Of a DNA stretch of 16,539 bases, positions 7,147 through 14,640 are shown in pieces. This DNA is from Marivita sp965656765. Its GTDB lineage: Bacteria; Pseudomonadota; Alphaproteobacteria; Rhodobacterales; Rhodobacteraceae. Under the pieces are notes generated by a model that saw nothing but the letters and a program-made list of their open reading frames with translations, searched no databases and was not told where the DNA came from. Position 1 is the first letter of the stretch; each line of letters starts with the position of its first letter. The stretch covers positions 1-16,539 of the forward strand of contig NZ_CBFHLV010000068.1 of assembly GCF_965656765.1 (NCBI RefSeq), read 5' to 3'. Made by a program: the position numbers and the translations under genes.

Positions 7147-8901
7147 ATGACAGACACGCTTGCACGCCCTAACCCTATTTCGAGTGACCGAGCGCCAAGG
7201 CGAGGTTTGTATCTCTTGGCGGGTGTTGTTGGCCTCTGCGTAATTGCCATCGCCAGCTATCTCGCGCTTGCAGCTTACTTCCTGCGATCTGAAGCGGCGC
7301 AAACACCAGAGCGTGCGCAGTTCTTCGCGTCTTCCATCGATGACGCTCTGACGCGGCTTGAGCATTTGCCCTACGTCTTGTCGATCGACGAAAGCACGCT
7401 GGATGCTCTGGTTACGGGTAACACGGCAGAACTTAACCCTATACTGGACGACATTGCGACACGTGCTGGGGCCGAATTTGTCTATGTGATGGATCTGAAC
7501 GGTAAGACGGTGGCGTCTTCGAATTATCGCGATACTGATAGCCTTGTCGGAAATTACTACACGTTTCGCCCATATTTCCGGGATGCTGTCGCAGGTGGTG
7601 CCGGTCGGTTCTACGCGGTTGGGGTGACGACCGGTCGACCCGGATATTTTATCGCTGAACCCGTGCGCGATGCGGCTGGTACGATCCAAGGTGTGGTCAC
7701 GGTTAAAATTGGTTTCAATGATCTAAGCCGAGCGTTATCGGGCAATGGTGAACTGGTGCTAGTCGCCGATGAGCAGGGCGTGGTGTTGGCGAGCTCTGAT
7801 CCCGATCTGATCTATGGCTACATGTCGCCGCTCTCTGACGTGGATCGCCAAACCCTAGAAGAGCAACAGCAATTCGGGGATAAAACGCTGTTTTCATTGA
7901 ACTGGACGCCAGAAAGCGCACGACGTGCGCGGTTGGATGGCACAGCTTATGTCTGGACAAAGGCTTATCTTGAGCAAGAGGATTGGTCGCTTCATTTGTT
8001 GTCCGAAGTACGCAATTCGCGGAGACAGGCGTTGTTGTATGTGGCTGGTGGGTTGATGACCCTGTTGCTTTTGACTGTCGCTGCGTCCGTCTATCGCGCT
8101 GCGCAACTGCGGAGTGCTTTGTCGCTTTCGAATGCCGACCGTCAACGCCTCACCCGCGAGATCGAAGAGCGGCGCATTGCCGAGAAAAAGCTGGAGTCGG
8201 CCCGTTCTGAGTTGGCTCAGAAAGAACAGTTGGCTGCGCTTGGGCAATTGTCCGCGTCAATCACCCATGAATTGGGTCAGCCAATCTCAGCGATGCGCAA
8301 CTACCTTGTTGCCGAAGAAATTGCTGCAGATGCGCAACCCAACGCACTTTGGCCGCAGTTGTCAGGGCTGGTTGACCGAATGCAGCGGATCGTGGATCAG
8401 TTGCGGTTGTTCGGCAGGACATCTGCGTCTGATACGACAACATTTCCGGTGCAGCACACGATCCATGCGGCGGTTCAATTGGTCCAACACACGGCGCGCA
8501 AGGCCGGCATTGATCTGAACATCCACATGCCTGACCAGACTATAACAGTACGTGGCCGCCCAGAGCGTTTCGAACAGGTGATCGTCAATCTGCTGCGCAA
8601 TGGGATTGATGCCACGGAGGGGCAGGACGCGGGTATTCTGCATTTATCGATGCACGAAAAAGATGGATCAGTTGTTCTGACGGTTTCTGACAATGGACAC
8701 GGATTGGGTGACCTCAACATTGCTGACCTAAGTAAGCCGTTTTTTAGTACAAAGCCCTCGGGCAAAGGAATGGGACTTGGCCTTGCCATCTCGGGCCAGA
8801 TCATCAACGAAATGGGCGGTACGCTTTATGCCGAAAACGGCGCAGATGGTGGTGCAGTTTTTGTGATTACCCTTTCTATTGTGGATGTCGCCAATGCCTG
8901 A
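7147..8901 (+). CDS. dctB: C4-dicarboxylate-type sensor histidine kinase, DctB family
   Basis: This 584-residue membrane kinase has TM1 at about 21-45, a periplasmic double-Cache sensor domain (about 47-290, with YFRDAVAGGAGRFYAVGVTTGRPGYF typical of DctB split here as YFRDAVAGG and GRPGYF), TM2 at about 295-316, a coiled-coil linker (about 325-362), then the kinase core. The core has the H-box ASITHELGQPISAMRN with phospho-accepting H374, N-box NLLRNGIDA (N485), G1 DNGHGL (515-520), F-box PFFSTK (531-536) and G2 GKGMGLGLAIS (539-549). DctB proteins detect external C4-dicarboxylates and phosphorylate DctD. The usual HELNQP reads HELGQP here. The stop overlaps the regulator gene downstream, supporting a two-component operon. 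It lies 52 nt after the RND pump on the same strand, so it may be partly co-transcribed with it. The ligand is inferred only from the family; the TAXI-TRAP neighbours suggest an organic acid. Confidence 0.88.
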   Translation: MTDTLARPNPISSDRAPRRGLYLLAGVVGLCVIAIASYLALAAYFLRSEAAQTPERAQFFASSIDDALTRLEHLPYVLSIDESTLDALVTGNTAELNPILDDIATRAGAEFVYVMDLNGKTVASSNYRDTDSLVGNYYTFRPYFRDAVAGGAGRFYAVGVTTGRPGYFIAEPVRDAAGTIQGVVTVKIGFNDLSRALSGNGELVLVADEQGVVLASSDPDLIYGYMSPLSDVDRQTLEEQQQFGDKTLFSLNWTPESARRARLDGTAYVWTKAYLEQEDWSLHLLSEVRNSRRQALLYVAGGLMTLLLLTVAASVYRAAQLRSALSLSNADRQRLTREIEERRIAEKKLESARSELAQKEQLAALGQLSASITHELGQPISAMRNYLVAEEIAADAQPNALWPQLSGLVDRMQRIVDQLRLFGRTSASDTTTFPVQHTIHAAVQLVQHTARKAGIDLNIHMPDQTITVRGRPERFEQVIVNLLRNGIDATEGQDAGILHLSMHEKDGSVVLTVSDNGHGLGDLNIADLSKPFFSTKPSGKGMGLGLAISGQIINEMGGTLYAENGADGGAVFVITLSIVDVANA

Positions 8902-10231
8902 AACCTTCAGGGTTCTGATTGTCGACGACGATACAGAGATGCGCCAATCGCTTGCGGTCTTGCTCGAACGCTCGGGCTGGTCGGTCGATGCGTTTGGCAG
9001 CGCACAGATGGCTTTGTCTCGGTTGGATGCAACTGCGCCCGATGTGGTGTTGTCGGATGTGCGCATGCCGGGAATGTCAGGCTTGGAATTGCTGGACGAG
9101 ATGTCAAAACGTCTATCGCCACCTTTGGTTTTGATCTCGGCACATGGCGATATCCCGATGGCGGTGGATGCCATTCAGAACGGTGCGTACTCCTTTTTGG
9201 AAAAGCCGTTTGAGCCAAGACGGCTGTTGACCGTGCTCCGACATGCGGCAGAGCAGCATCGTTTGTCAGACATGACCAAGCGGATGCGCGAACAGCTTGT
9301 ATCCTTGTCTGGGCTCGACCGGGTTCTTTTGGGCAACAACCTCCGCGTGGTCGAATTGAGGGCCGAAGCGGTTGATCTTGCTCTATCGGAAGCGCCGGTT
9401 CTGATCACAGGTGAAACCGGAACGGGCAAAGAGCTGGTTGCCCGGGCTTTGCACCGATTGGGCCCGCGTCGAGACAAAGAGTTCGTCGCGATTAATTGCG
9501 CAATGCTTGCGCCGGACCGTGTCGAAGAACAGGTCTTTGGTACAGCAGACACGATGCTTGGCAGTTTTCGCAAGGCCGATGGCGGCACATTGTTTCTGGA
9601 CGAAGTGGCAGCATGTCCTGTTGGGGTTCAAGTTAAGTTGTTGCGTGCGCTGGAAACTGGGGTGATCCAACCGGTGGGCACTGATGACGATGTGCAAACT
9701 GATGTACGGATCGTGGCGGCTACGAATGAAGACCTTGTTCCACTTGTTGATGCAGGGACGTTTCGGGCGGATTTTCTGTTTCGTCTTAATACATTTGAAT
9801 TGAACCTGCCCCGGCTGATCGACCGTGGGGAAGATATCGTGATGCTGTATGAACATTTCGTAGCACAGTTCTGCGAGACCTATGAAATCAGCCCAATCGA
9901 AATGACTTCCGAAGATGCTGCTGCATTGCTAGCGCATGCGTGGCCCGGAAATGTGCGTGAACTCCGTCATGTAGCGGAGCGCCGTGTGCTTGCAGCGAGG
10001 CGTGGTGGCGGATCCGTGGCCGAGGCGTTGCGCACTGATGATCTGATTGACGATGTGCCGGCAACCTTGCGCGAAGCCGTTGCTCGGTTTGAAAAGACGT
10101 TGATTTCGCAGGCGATTTCCAACCATGGCGGACGTATGGATGCGGTGGCGGAGGCGCTGGGCATTGGGCGGCGCACCCTGAACGATAAGATCGTTAAGCT
10201 GGGTCTCGAAAAATCAAAGTTGCTTGATTGA
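8894..10231 (+). CDS. dctD: NtrC/DctD-family response regulator lacking the GAFTGA loop
   Basis: The 445-residue product (start MPETFRV) has a receiver domain (about 6-120; acidic residues in IVDDD at 11-13, phosphorylated D55 in LSDVRMPG, K104 in LEKPFEP), a AAA+ domain (about 140-360; Walker A GETGTGK 173-179, Walker B GTLFLDE 231-237, arginines in FRADFLFRL, sensor 2 WPGNVRELRH 350-359) and a Fis-type helix-turn-helix (about 405-438, ending ALGIGRRTLNDKIVKLGL). DctD proteins bind enhancers and drive sigma-54 RNA polymerase using the GAFTGA loop. Here the stretch between VFG (214-216) and ADGGT reads only TADTMLGSFRK, about eight residues shorter than usual, and GAFTGA is absent. The ATG at 8894 is preferred because GTGGA lies 8 nt upstream and the overlap with dctB is only 8 nt; in-frame ATG 8885 and TTG 8879 are alternatives. 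It probably controls the TRAP genes downstream. Confidence 0.88.
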   Translation: MPETFRVLIVDDDTEMRQSLAVLLERSGWSVDAFGSAQMALSRLDATAPDVVLSDVRMPGMSGLELLDEMSKRLSPPLVLISAHGDIPMAVDAIQNGAYSFLEKPFEPRRLLTVLRHAAEQHRLSDMTKRMREQLVSLSGLDRVLLGNNLRVVELRAEAVDLALSEAPVLITGETGTGKELVARALHRLGPRRDKEFVAINCAMLAPDRVEEQVFGTADTMLGSFRKADGGTLFLDEVAACPVGVQVKLLRALETGVIQPVGTDDDVQTDVRIVAATNEDLVPLVDAGTFRADFLFRLNTFELNLPRLIDRGEDIVMLYEHFVAQFCETYEISPIEMTSEDAAALLAHAWPGNVRELRHVAERRVLAARRGGGSVAEALRTDDLIDDVPATLREAVARFEKTLISQAISNHGGRMDAVAEALGIGRRTLNDKIVKLGLEKSKLLD

Positions 10232-10232
10232 T

Positions 10233-10252
10233 GCCTGCGGGTTTCCGCAGGC
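10233..10252 (+). terminator. Strong GC-rich hairpin after dctD, terminator-like but with a weak T-tract
   Basis: GCCTGCGG (10233-10240) and CCGCAGGC (10245-10252) pair perfectly over 8 bp around GTTT, starting one base after the dctD stop codon. The following GGTGTTGTCG has only scattered T, so termination may be partial or factor-assisted. It separates the regulatory pair from the transporter genes, consistent with a separate promoter for the latter. Confidence 0.6.
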
Positions 10253-10327
10253 GGTGTTGTCGCTAACCTGCGGAATGTTTCCTATCAGAATTTGAATCCT
10301 ATGCTTATGGTGTGTCTAGCGCTGTAA

Positions 10328-10337
10328 AAGTGCACTT
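10328..10337. promoter_or_regulatory. 10-bp perfect palindrome AAGTGCACTT before the TAXI gene
   Basis: AAGTGCACTT is its own reverse complement and lies between the dctD hairpin and the Shine-Dalgarno GGGAGGA (10340-10346) of the solute-binding protein gene. A loop-free palindrome is more like a dimer-binding DNA site than an RNA hairpin. In the same leader I see TTGAAT at 10292-10297 as a possible -35 with only a poor -10 (TCTAGC) 17 nt later, and a short repeat CCTAT at 10281 and 10298. These are weak signals. Confidence 0.3.
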
Positions 10338-10351
10338 AGTGGGAGGACATC

Positions 10352-11362
10352 ATGAAACATTTTAAGACCGCGGCTCTGGCCGCGACAATCGCGTTGTCGG
10401 GTGTAGCCGTTCAGGCTCAGGATGAAGGCGCGAACTATATTCTGGCAACAGCATCGACTGGCGGGACGTATTACCCTGTGGGCGTTGCGCTTGCGACGCT
10501 GGTTAAGGTCAAGCTTGAACCGAAGCAGAAAATCGGCATGGCAGCCATCAGCTCGGCCGGTTCCGGTGAAAATGTGCGCTTGCTGCGCGAAGGCGAAGCT
10601 CAGTTCGGAATCATGCAGGGCCTTTATGGTTATTACGCGGCGACCGGCACTGGCCCACTGGCCGAAGTAGGTCCGCAAGAAAATCTGCGTTCGGTCTCCA
10701 TGCTATGGCAGAACGTCGAGCACTACATTGTCGCGTCCGATGCGGCGACTACGGGCACAATGGCCGACATGGTTGCGCTTAAGGGCGAAGGCATGGCGAT
10801 GGGAAGCCAGAACTCTGGAACCATTGGTTCGAATGCCGCGATCCTGTCCGGGTTTGGCATCGACATTAACACAGACTACGAACTGGTGTTTGGCGGTTAC
10901 GGTCCATCAGCCGAAGCGCTGCAAAACGGTCAGGTCAAGGGCGTTGGTATTCCAGCCGGTATCCCGGTTGGTGCGATCAGCCAGTTGATGGCGTCAGCGG
11001 GTGACTCGGTCACATTGCTGAACTTCACTGAAGAAGAAATGGCGATGGGCGACGGCGATCGTGGTCTTTGGACACCGTTCACAATTCCGGCGGGTACCTA
11101 TCCAGGTCAAGACGCGGATGTGCAGACAATCGCGCAGCCGAACTTCTTGGCCACCAGTGCCGATCTTCCGGACGACCATGTCTATGAAATCACCAAGGCA
11201 ATGTACGAAAACCTGCCATTCCTGCAGGCCATTCACCCGGCTACCAAAGCTATGGCACTCGAGCGTGCGATCGCTGGCCTGCCTTTGCCGCTGCACCCCG
11301 GCGCGCTGAAGTTCTACCAGGAAGCCGGTTTGGATGTGCCTGAGCGTCTGATCGCTCAATAA
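10352..11362 (+). CDS. TAXI-family TRAP transporter solute-binding protein
   Basis: This 336-residue periplasmic binding protein delivers a substrate to a TRAP permease. It has a clear signal peptide (1-22, KHFK then a hydrophobic stretch, AVQA before Q23). The mature start YILATASTGGTYYPVG (29-44) and the SSAGSGENVRLLREGEAQFG block are hallmarks of the TAXI (TRAP-associated extracytoplasmic immunogenic) family, distinct from DctP-type receptors. TAXI receptors described so far bind organic acids such as glutamate or related dicarboxylates, but specificity cannot be read here. The start is set by a strong GGGAGGA a few bases before ATG 10352. The fused permease gene follows after a 63-nt gap holding a hairpin. 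The preceding DctB/DctD-like pair suggests substrate-dependent control. Confidence 0.93.
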   Translation: MKHFKTAALAATIALSGVAVQAQDEGANYILATASTGGTYYPVGVALATLVKVKLEPKQKIGMAAISSAGSGENVRLLREGEAQFGIMQGLYGYYAATGTGPLAEVGPQENLRSVSMLWQNVEHYIVASDAATTGTMADMVALKGEGMAMGSQNSGTIGSNAAILSGFGIDINTDYELVFGGYGPSAEALQNGQVKGVGIPAGIPVGAISQLMASAGDSVTLLNFTEEEMAMGDGDRGLWTPFTIPAGTYPGQDADVQTIAQPNFLATSADLPDDHVYEITKAMYENLPFLQAIHPATKAMALERAIAGLPLPLHPGALKFYQEAGLDVPERLIAQ

Positions 11363-11378
11363 ACCACTTAAACCTGGG

Positions 11379-11402
11379 CAGCCCGTAGAACCCTGCGGGC
11401 TG
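11379..11402 (+). terminator. Intercistronic hairpin between TAXI receptor and TRAP permease genes
   Basis: CAGCCCGTAG (11379-11388) pairs with CTGCGGGCTG (11393-11402) over 10 bp with one G-U pair around the loop AACC. No T-run follows (GCCAACCAAG). It sits 16 nt after the receptor stop and 23 nt before the permease ATG. In binding-protein transporter operons such hairpins commonly stabilise the upstream message or cause partial termination, so that receptor outnumbers permease; that role is inferred here. Confidence 0.6.
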
Positions 11403-11425
11403 GCCAACCAAGATCGGGTGGGGCA

Positions 11426-13534
11426 ATGGCACAGAGCGAAGAAGACGAAGACGGAGGACGTCTGCGGTCCTTCACAGGATCGGCTGACATCGCGTTGTCG
11501 GTGGTCTGCTTTTTGATCGCAATCGGGCATATCTACGTCGCCTTTGATCCTGTACTGTCTGAATTGCAGCGAAACGGATTTCACTTTGCTGGCTTTGCCG
11601 CACTAGCGGCCATCCTATATCCGATGTGGCGCGGATCGTCTGGGAAGACCTCGCCGATTGTCATTGATTTGTTGATTGCGATAGCTGTTGCAGCGTCAGC
11701 AGTTTGGCTGACCTTTGCCGAAAACGCGATCTATGACAGGGGTGTCAAACTCGCCCCGATGGATTGGATCGCCATCAGTATTTGTATCCTCGGTGCGATC
11801 GAACTGACCCGGCGTGTTGCTGGTGTGATCATTCCTATTTTGATCATTCTGTCTCTCAGCTATGTCGCGTTCTGGGGGCAATACGTTGGTGGGGTCTTCT
11901 CGTTTCCAGGATTGAGCGTTGAAACTGTCGCGTTCCGGTCGATCTTTGGTGATGACGCGATGTTCGGCACCATTGCCCGGATCTCGTCAACCTACGTCTT
12001 CTTGTTCATTATTTTCGGTGCATTCCTGTTACGCTCTGGGGCAGGCGAATTCGTGATCAACATGGCACGCGCCGTGGCAGGCAAGATGGTCGGCGGCCCC
12101 GGTATCGTCGCGGTCATCGCATCTGGACTGACGGGCACCATTTCAGGCTCTGCCGTTGCCAATACTGCATCGACAGGTGTGATTACCATTCCGCTCATGA
12201 AGCGCGCAGGGTTTCAGCCAAAATTTGCAGGCGGCGTCGAAGCAGCGGCCTCGACCGGTGGGCAATTGATGCCGCCAATCATGGGGGCCGGTGCCTTTGT
12301 GATGGCGAGTTTTACGCAGATACCCTACGAGACAATCGTTGCAGTCGCTGCGCTTCCCGCGTTGCTTTATTTCCTATCGGTTGCCTTTTTTGTCCGCATC
12401 GAGGCGCGCCGCAACAATCTTGAGCCGATGCCGGATGAGGGCCAGACACTCTGGACGGCCTTCAAAGAGGGTGGTGCGAGCTTTTTCCTGCCGATCTGTA
12501 CATTGATCACTCTGTTGGTGATTGGTTTTACGCCGACCTATGCTGCGGTTTTTGGGATCATCGCCGTGATCGGATCAAGTTGGCTGACCAAGAACCCGAT
12601 GGGCCTTAGGGCCACGTTTGAAGCGTTCGTGATGGGTACCAAGGGCATGGTTCTGACGGCGGTTCTATTATGTTCTGTTGGCCTCATCGTGAACGTGATT
12701 GCCACTGCGGGTGTTGGCAACACGTTCAGCCTGATGATTGCAAGCTGGGCAGGCGGCAATATCCTTATTGCGCTGGTCTTGATCGCGTTGGCCAGCCTCA
12801 TTCTTGGGATGGGTCTGCCAGTGACCGCTGCTTACATTGTGCTTGCGACCCTGTCGGCCCCTGCCTTGTCCGGTATGATCAGCGACCAATTCGTGATCTC
12901 GCAATTGGCGTCGGGCGCTTTGCCCGAAGCGGCAAAAGCGGTGCTGATGTTCGGGGTCCCGGAACAGGTTGAGATGCTCAGTCGTGAATTGACCTATGCC
13001 GAAGCCGCCGGATTGATACAGGGTCTGCCGCTCGAGATTGCTGCGCCACTGCGCGATTTGGTTGTGCCGCCTGCGATTGCGACAAGTGCCGTTCTCTCGG
13101 CGCATATGATTATCTTTTGGCTTTCGCAGGATAGTAACGTCACGCCACCTGTCGCCCTTGCAGCATTCACAGCAGCCGCCATTGCAAAAGCACCAGCGAT
13201 GGCCACTGGGGTCGCGAGCTGGAAATTAGCCAAGGGATTGTACATCGTGCCGGTTCTGTTTGCGTACACACCTTTTCTATCCGGTGATTGGCCCGCGATG
13301 ATTCAGGTTTTCCTGTTCGCAGTGTTTGGTGTCTACGCGCTATCAGCAGGTATTCAGGGCTGTATGGAGCGTCCGTTCGGAATTGTAATGCGTTTGGCGT
13401 GCCTTGCAGCCGGGTTTGCCTGCCTTTGGCCTGCCGCGTTTATCGGCAATATCATTGGCGTTGTTGCCGTGATCACCTTGCTGGTCGTTAACGTGCGTTT
13501 TGGGGCCGCGTCTATGGTGGCGGCTAAGTCTTAA
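11426..13534 (+). CDS. TRAP transporter fused permease (DctQ-DctM fusion, TAXI type)
   Basis: This 702-residue polytopic inner-membrane protein fuses the small (DctQ) and large (DctM) TRAP subunits, as is usual with TAXI receptors. The first about 155 residues hold roughly four to five membrane helices (about 20-40, 53-68, 79-98, 112-127, 131-150). The DctM part begins near 165 and shows the core motif GGPGIVAVIASGLTGTISGS (223-242), then ANTASTGVITIPLMKRAG and ASTGGQLMPPIMGAGAF (275-291). A second re-entrant block LILGMGLPVTAAYIVLATL lies further on, with PPVALAAFTAAAIAK near the end. It uses an ion gradient (usually sodium) to import the substrate handed over by the TAXI protein. GGGTGGGG just before ATG 11426 serves as ribosome binding site. 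The stop is only 1 nt from the stop of the opposite-strand gene. Family and topology are firm; the substrate is unknown. Confidence 0.92.
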   Translation: MAQSEEDEDGGRLRSFTGSADIALSVVCFLIAIGHIYVAFDPVLSELQRNGFHFAGFAALAAILYPMWRGSSGKTSPIVIDLLIAIAVAASAVWLTFAENAIYDRGVKLAPMDWIAISICILGAIELTRRVAGVIIPILIILSLSYVAFWGQYVGGVFSFPGLSVETVAFRSIFGDDAMFGTIARISSTYVFLFIIFGAFLLRSGAGEFVINMARAVAGKMVGGPGIVAVIASGLTGTISGSAVANTASTGVITIPLMKRAGFQPKFAGGVEAAASTGGQLMPPIMGAGAFVMASFTQIPYETIVAVAALPALLYFLSVAFFVRIEARRNNLEPMPDEGQTLWTAFKEGGASFFLPICTLITLLVIGFTPTYAAVFGIIAVIGSSWLTKNPMGLRATFEAFVMGTKGMVLTAVLLCSVGLIVNVIATAGVGNTFSLMIASWAGGNILIALVLIALASLILGMGLPVTAAYIVLATLSAPALSGMISDQFVISQLASGALPEAAKAVLMFGVPEQVEMLSRELTYAEAAGLIQGLPLEIAAPLRDLVVPPAIATSAVLSAHMIIFWLSQDSNVTPPVALAAFTAAAIAKAPAMATGVASWKLAKGLYIVPVLFAYTPFLSGDWPAMIQVFLFAVFGVYALSAGIQGCMERPFGIVMRLACLAAGFACLWPAAFIGNIIGVVAVITLLVVNVRFGAASMVAAKS

Positions 13535-13535
13535 G

Positions 13536-14309
13536 TTACGAATAAGCGCAATCGGGGCCGCGGTCCAAGGGTTTGTCGATTGTGATTTCGGTCGGGATCC
13601 AATCGAATATCGCCAACGCGTTGCCACTATCGAAACCGACATACAGTGTTCCGGTTTCCGGTTGCAGCGCCACACCTTCAGCGTCGCGTCCGAATTCCGA
13701 CAAGGGCGAGACTGACAAAACTCGGCCGTCCGGAGCAAGTTCAAACAAGCTGTTAAGGCCTTCATTGTCGTCGACCACTAGAATGTTGCCCGAGTAGGGG
13801 TCGCGGGTCACACCCTGAGGTTCTGTCATCGGCGGGTCAAAACTGTCGCCGAACAACTCCATAATGACACCGCCATCGGGCGCAATGCGCATCACGCGTG
13901 AGGGATCATCTTCGACGACCAAAAAACTGCCGTCTGCATCGCGATGCAGACCTTCGGTGTCATACAGAGTATCGCTTAGCCGGAAGGGCGCGTCGATCGG
14001 CCGACCTTCCCGGTCAAGACGGCGAAATTCGCCCCATCCATTGGCGATGAGAATACCGTCTTCCTCGACCGTCAGACTGCGAACCATGCGCATGCTAGTG
14101 TCGAAACGCCTAAGCTCTTTCCCAAAGGTGGACAGCAGGATGACTTCGTTGCTTTCGTTGGCGACCCAGATGCCACAAACCAATGCGTCATATGCAATGC
14201 TCACTGCGCGAAAATTAGGGATGGTTTCGCGGTGATAGATGTCCGCCTGCGCCGTGCTTCCGAACGTTGCGGCAATTGCCAACCCAGCACAGATCACACA
14301 ATTCCGCAT
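13536..14309 (-). CDS. Exported repeat protein, probable beta-propeller (NHL/SMP-30-like), function unknown
   Basis: I do not recognise this 257-residue protein as a named family. It has a signal peptide (about 1-22, STAQA before D23) without a lipobox, so it is probably periplasmic or secreted. About five repeats of 40-45 residues begin near 35, 76, 118, 163 and 209, each with an [EQ]G- or xSxx-type entry, a strand such as GSFLVVEDD, NILVVDDN or TLYVGFDS, and an APDG-like turn (RIAPDGG, ELAPDGR). This is the pattern of NHL/SMP-30/SdiA-regulated propellers. The mature protein has two cysteines, C45 and C254, near its ends, which could close the ring by a disulfide. The start is well supported: TAGGAG precedes the minus-strand ATG by a few bases. 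It may bind or hydrolyse a small molecule, or only be a scaffold; no catalytic residues can be assigned. Confidence 0.75.
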   Translation of the reverse strand: MRNCVICAGLAIAATFGSTAQADIYHRETIPNFRAVSIAYDALVCGIWVANESNEVILLSTFGKELRRFDTSMRMVRSLTVEEDGILIANGWGEFRRLDREGRPIDAPFRLSDTLYDTEGLHRDADGSFLVVEDDPSRVMRIAPDGGVIMELFGDSFDPPMTEPQGVTRDPYSGNILVVDDNEGLNSLFELAPDGRVLSVSPLSEFGRDAEGVALQPETGTLYVGFDSGNALAIFDWIPTEITIDKPLDRGPDCAYS

Positions 14310-14346
14310 CTTCGTCTCCTACATTAACGAGTTACCTGTTTCAGCG

Positions 14347-14373
14347 GCGCTGGATTTCAAGGAGTACCAGCGC
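14347..14373. repeat. 7-bp perfect inverted repeat with 13-nt spacer upstream of the propeller gene
   Basis: GCGCTGG (14347-14353) and CCAGCGC (14367-14373) are exact reverse complements. They lie 38-64 bp upstream of the minus-strand start at 14309. The site could be an operator or a leader hairpin for that gene. The long spacer makes a stable RNA stem less likely than a protein-binding dyad. Confidence 0.4.
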
Positions 14374-14581
14374 ATTGCCAATGATTGTTCTCTTGCCCAC
14401 TAGGAAATATGGGAATTATTCTGCCCTCAAATTTCATACTGCCCAAGCGCAGTGACCTGATGAAAATACTGGATGCTTTTCGGTGGGTTTGATTGCGGAT
14501 GAAAAAAACCTGAACTTGGCTTCGTTTCCCAGCGTCGATTTGGTTCCTGATACAAACAAGAAACACCTCGATTTTTAAGTG

Positions 14582-14613
14582 TTAAGCCAAGATTTACACC
14601 CACCTGCTATACC
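14582..14613 (+). promoter_or_regulatory. Putative CtrA-type promoter of motB
   Basis: TTAA (14582-14585) and TTTA (14593-14596) are separated by exactly 7 nt, one mismatch from the alphaproteobacterial CtrA consensus TTAA-N7-TTAA, and the second half is followed by C as in TTAAC. GCTATACC at 14606-14613 fits the Caulobacter-type -10 consensus GCTANAWC except for one base. Position and gene class (flagellar) agree with CtrA control. Another TTAA at 14575-14578 forms a 7-nt-spaced direct repeat (TTAAGTGTTAAG). Confidence 0.45.
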
Positions 14614-14640
14614 AGCGATGGGGCGTAAGGAGAGTAGGGT

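Larger units (their letters stand above)
14310..14640. other. 331-bp divergent intergenic region between the propeller gene and motB
   Basis: No coding sequence with a ribosome binding site is evident. The left part carries an inverted repeat (14347-14373) upstream of the minus-strand gene. The right part carries a CtrA-like box (14582-14596) and a -10-like GCTATACC (14606-14613) before motB. The middle (about 14400-14570) is A/T-richer than the flanking genes and shows nothing I can name. Confidence 0.6.

Noticed and set aside
8879..8893. Start of the DctD-like protein at TTG 8879 or ATG 8885
   Set aside because: No ribosome binding site suits them; ATG 8894 has GTGGA at a good distance and starts just before the receiver domain. 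ATG 8885 remains possible.
10308..10323. Possible sigma-54 promoter TGGTGT-N5-GCGCT before the TAXI gene
   Set aside because: Only the GG and GC dinucleotides at the right spacing match; the rest of TGGCAC and TTGCA is absent, so it is no better than chance.
14381..14455. Short open frame starting MIVLLPTRKY in the divergent intergenic region
   Set aside because: The nearest AAGGAG (14359-14364) is 16 nt before the ATG, too far, and the peptide shows no recognisable feature.
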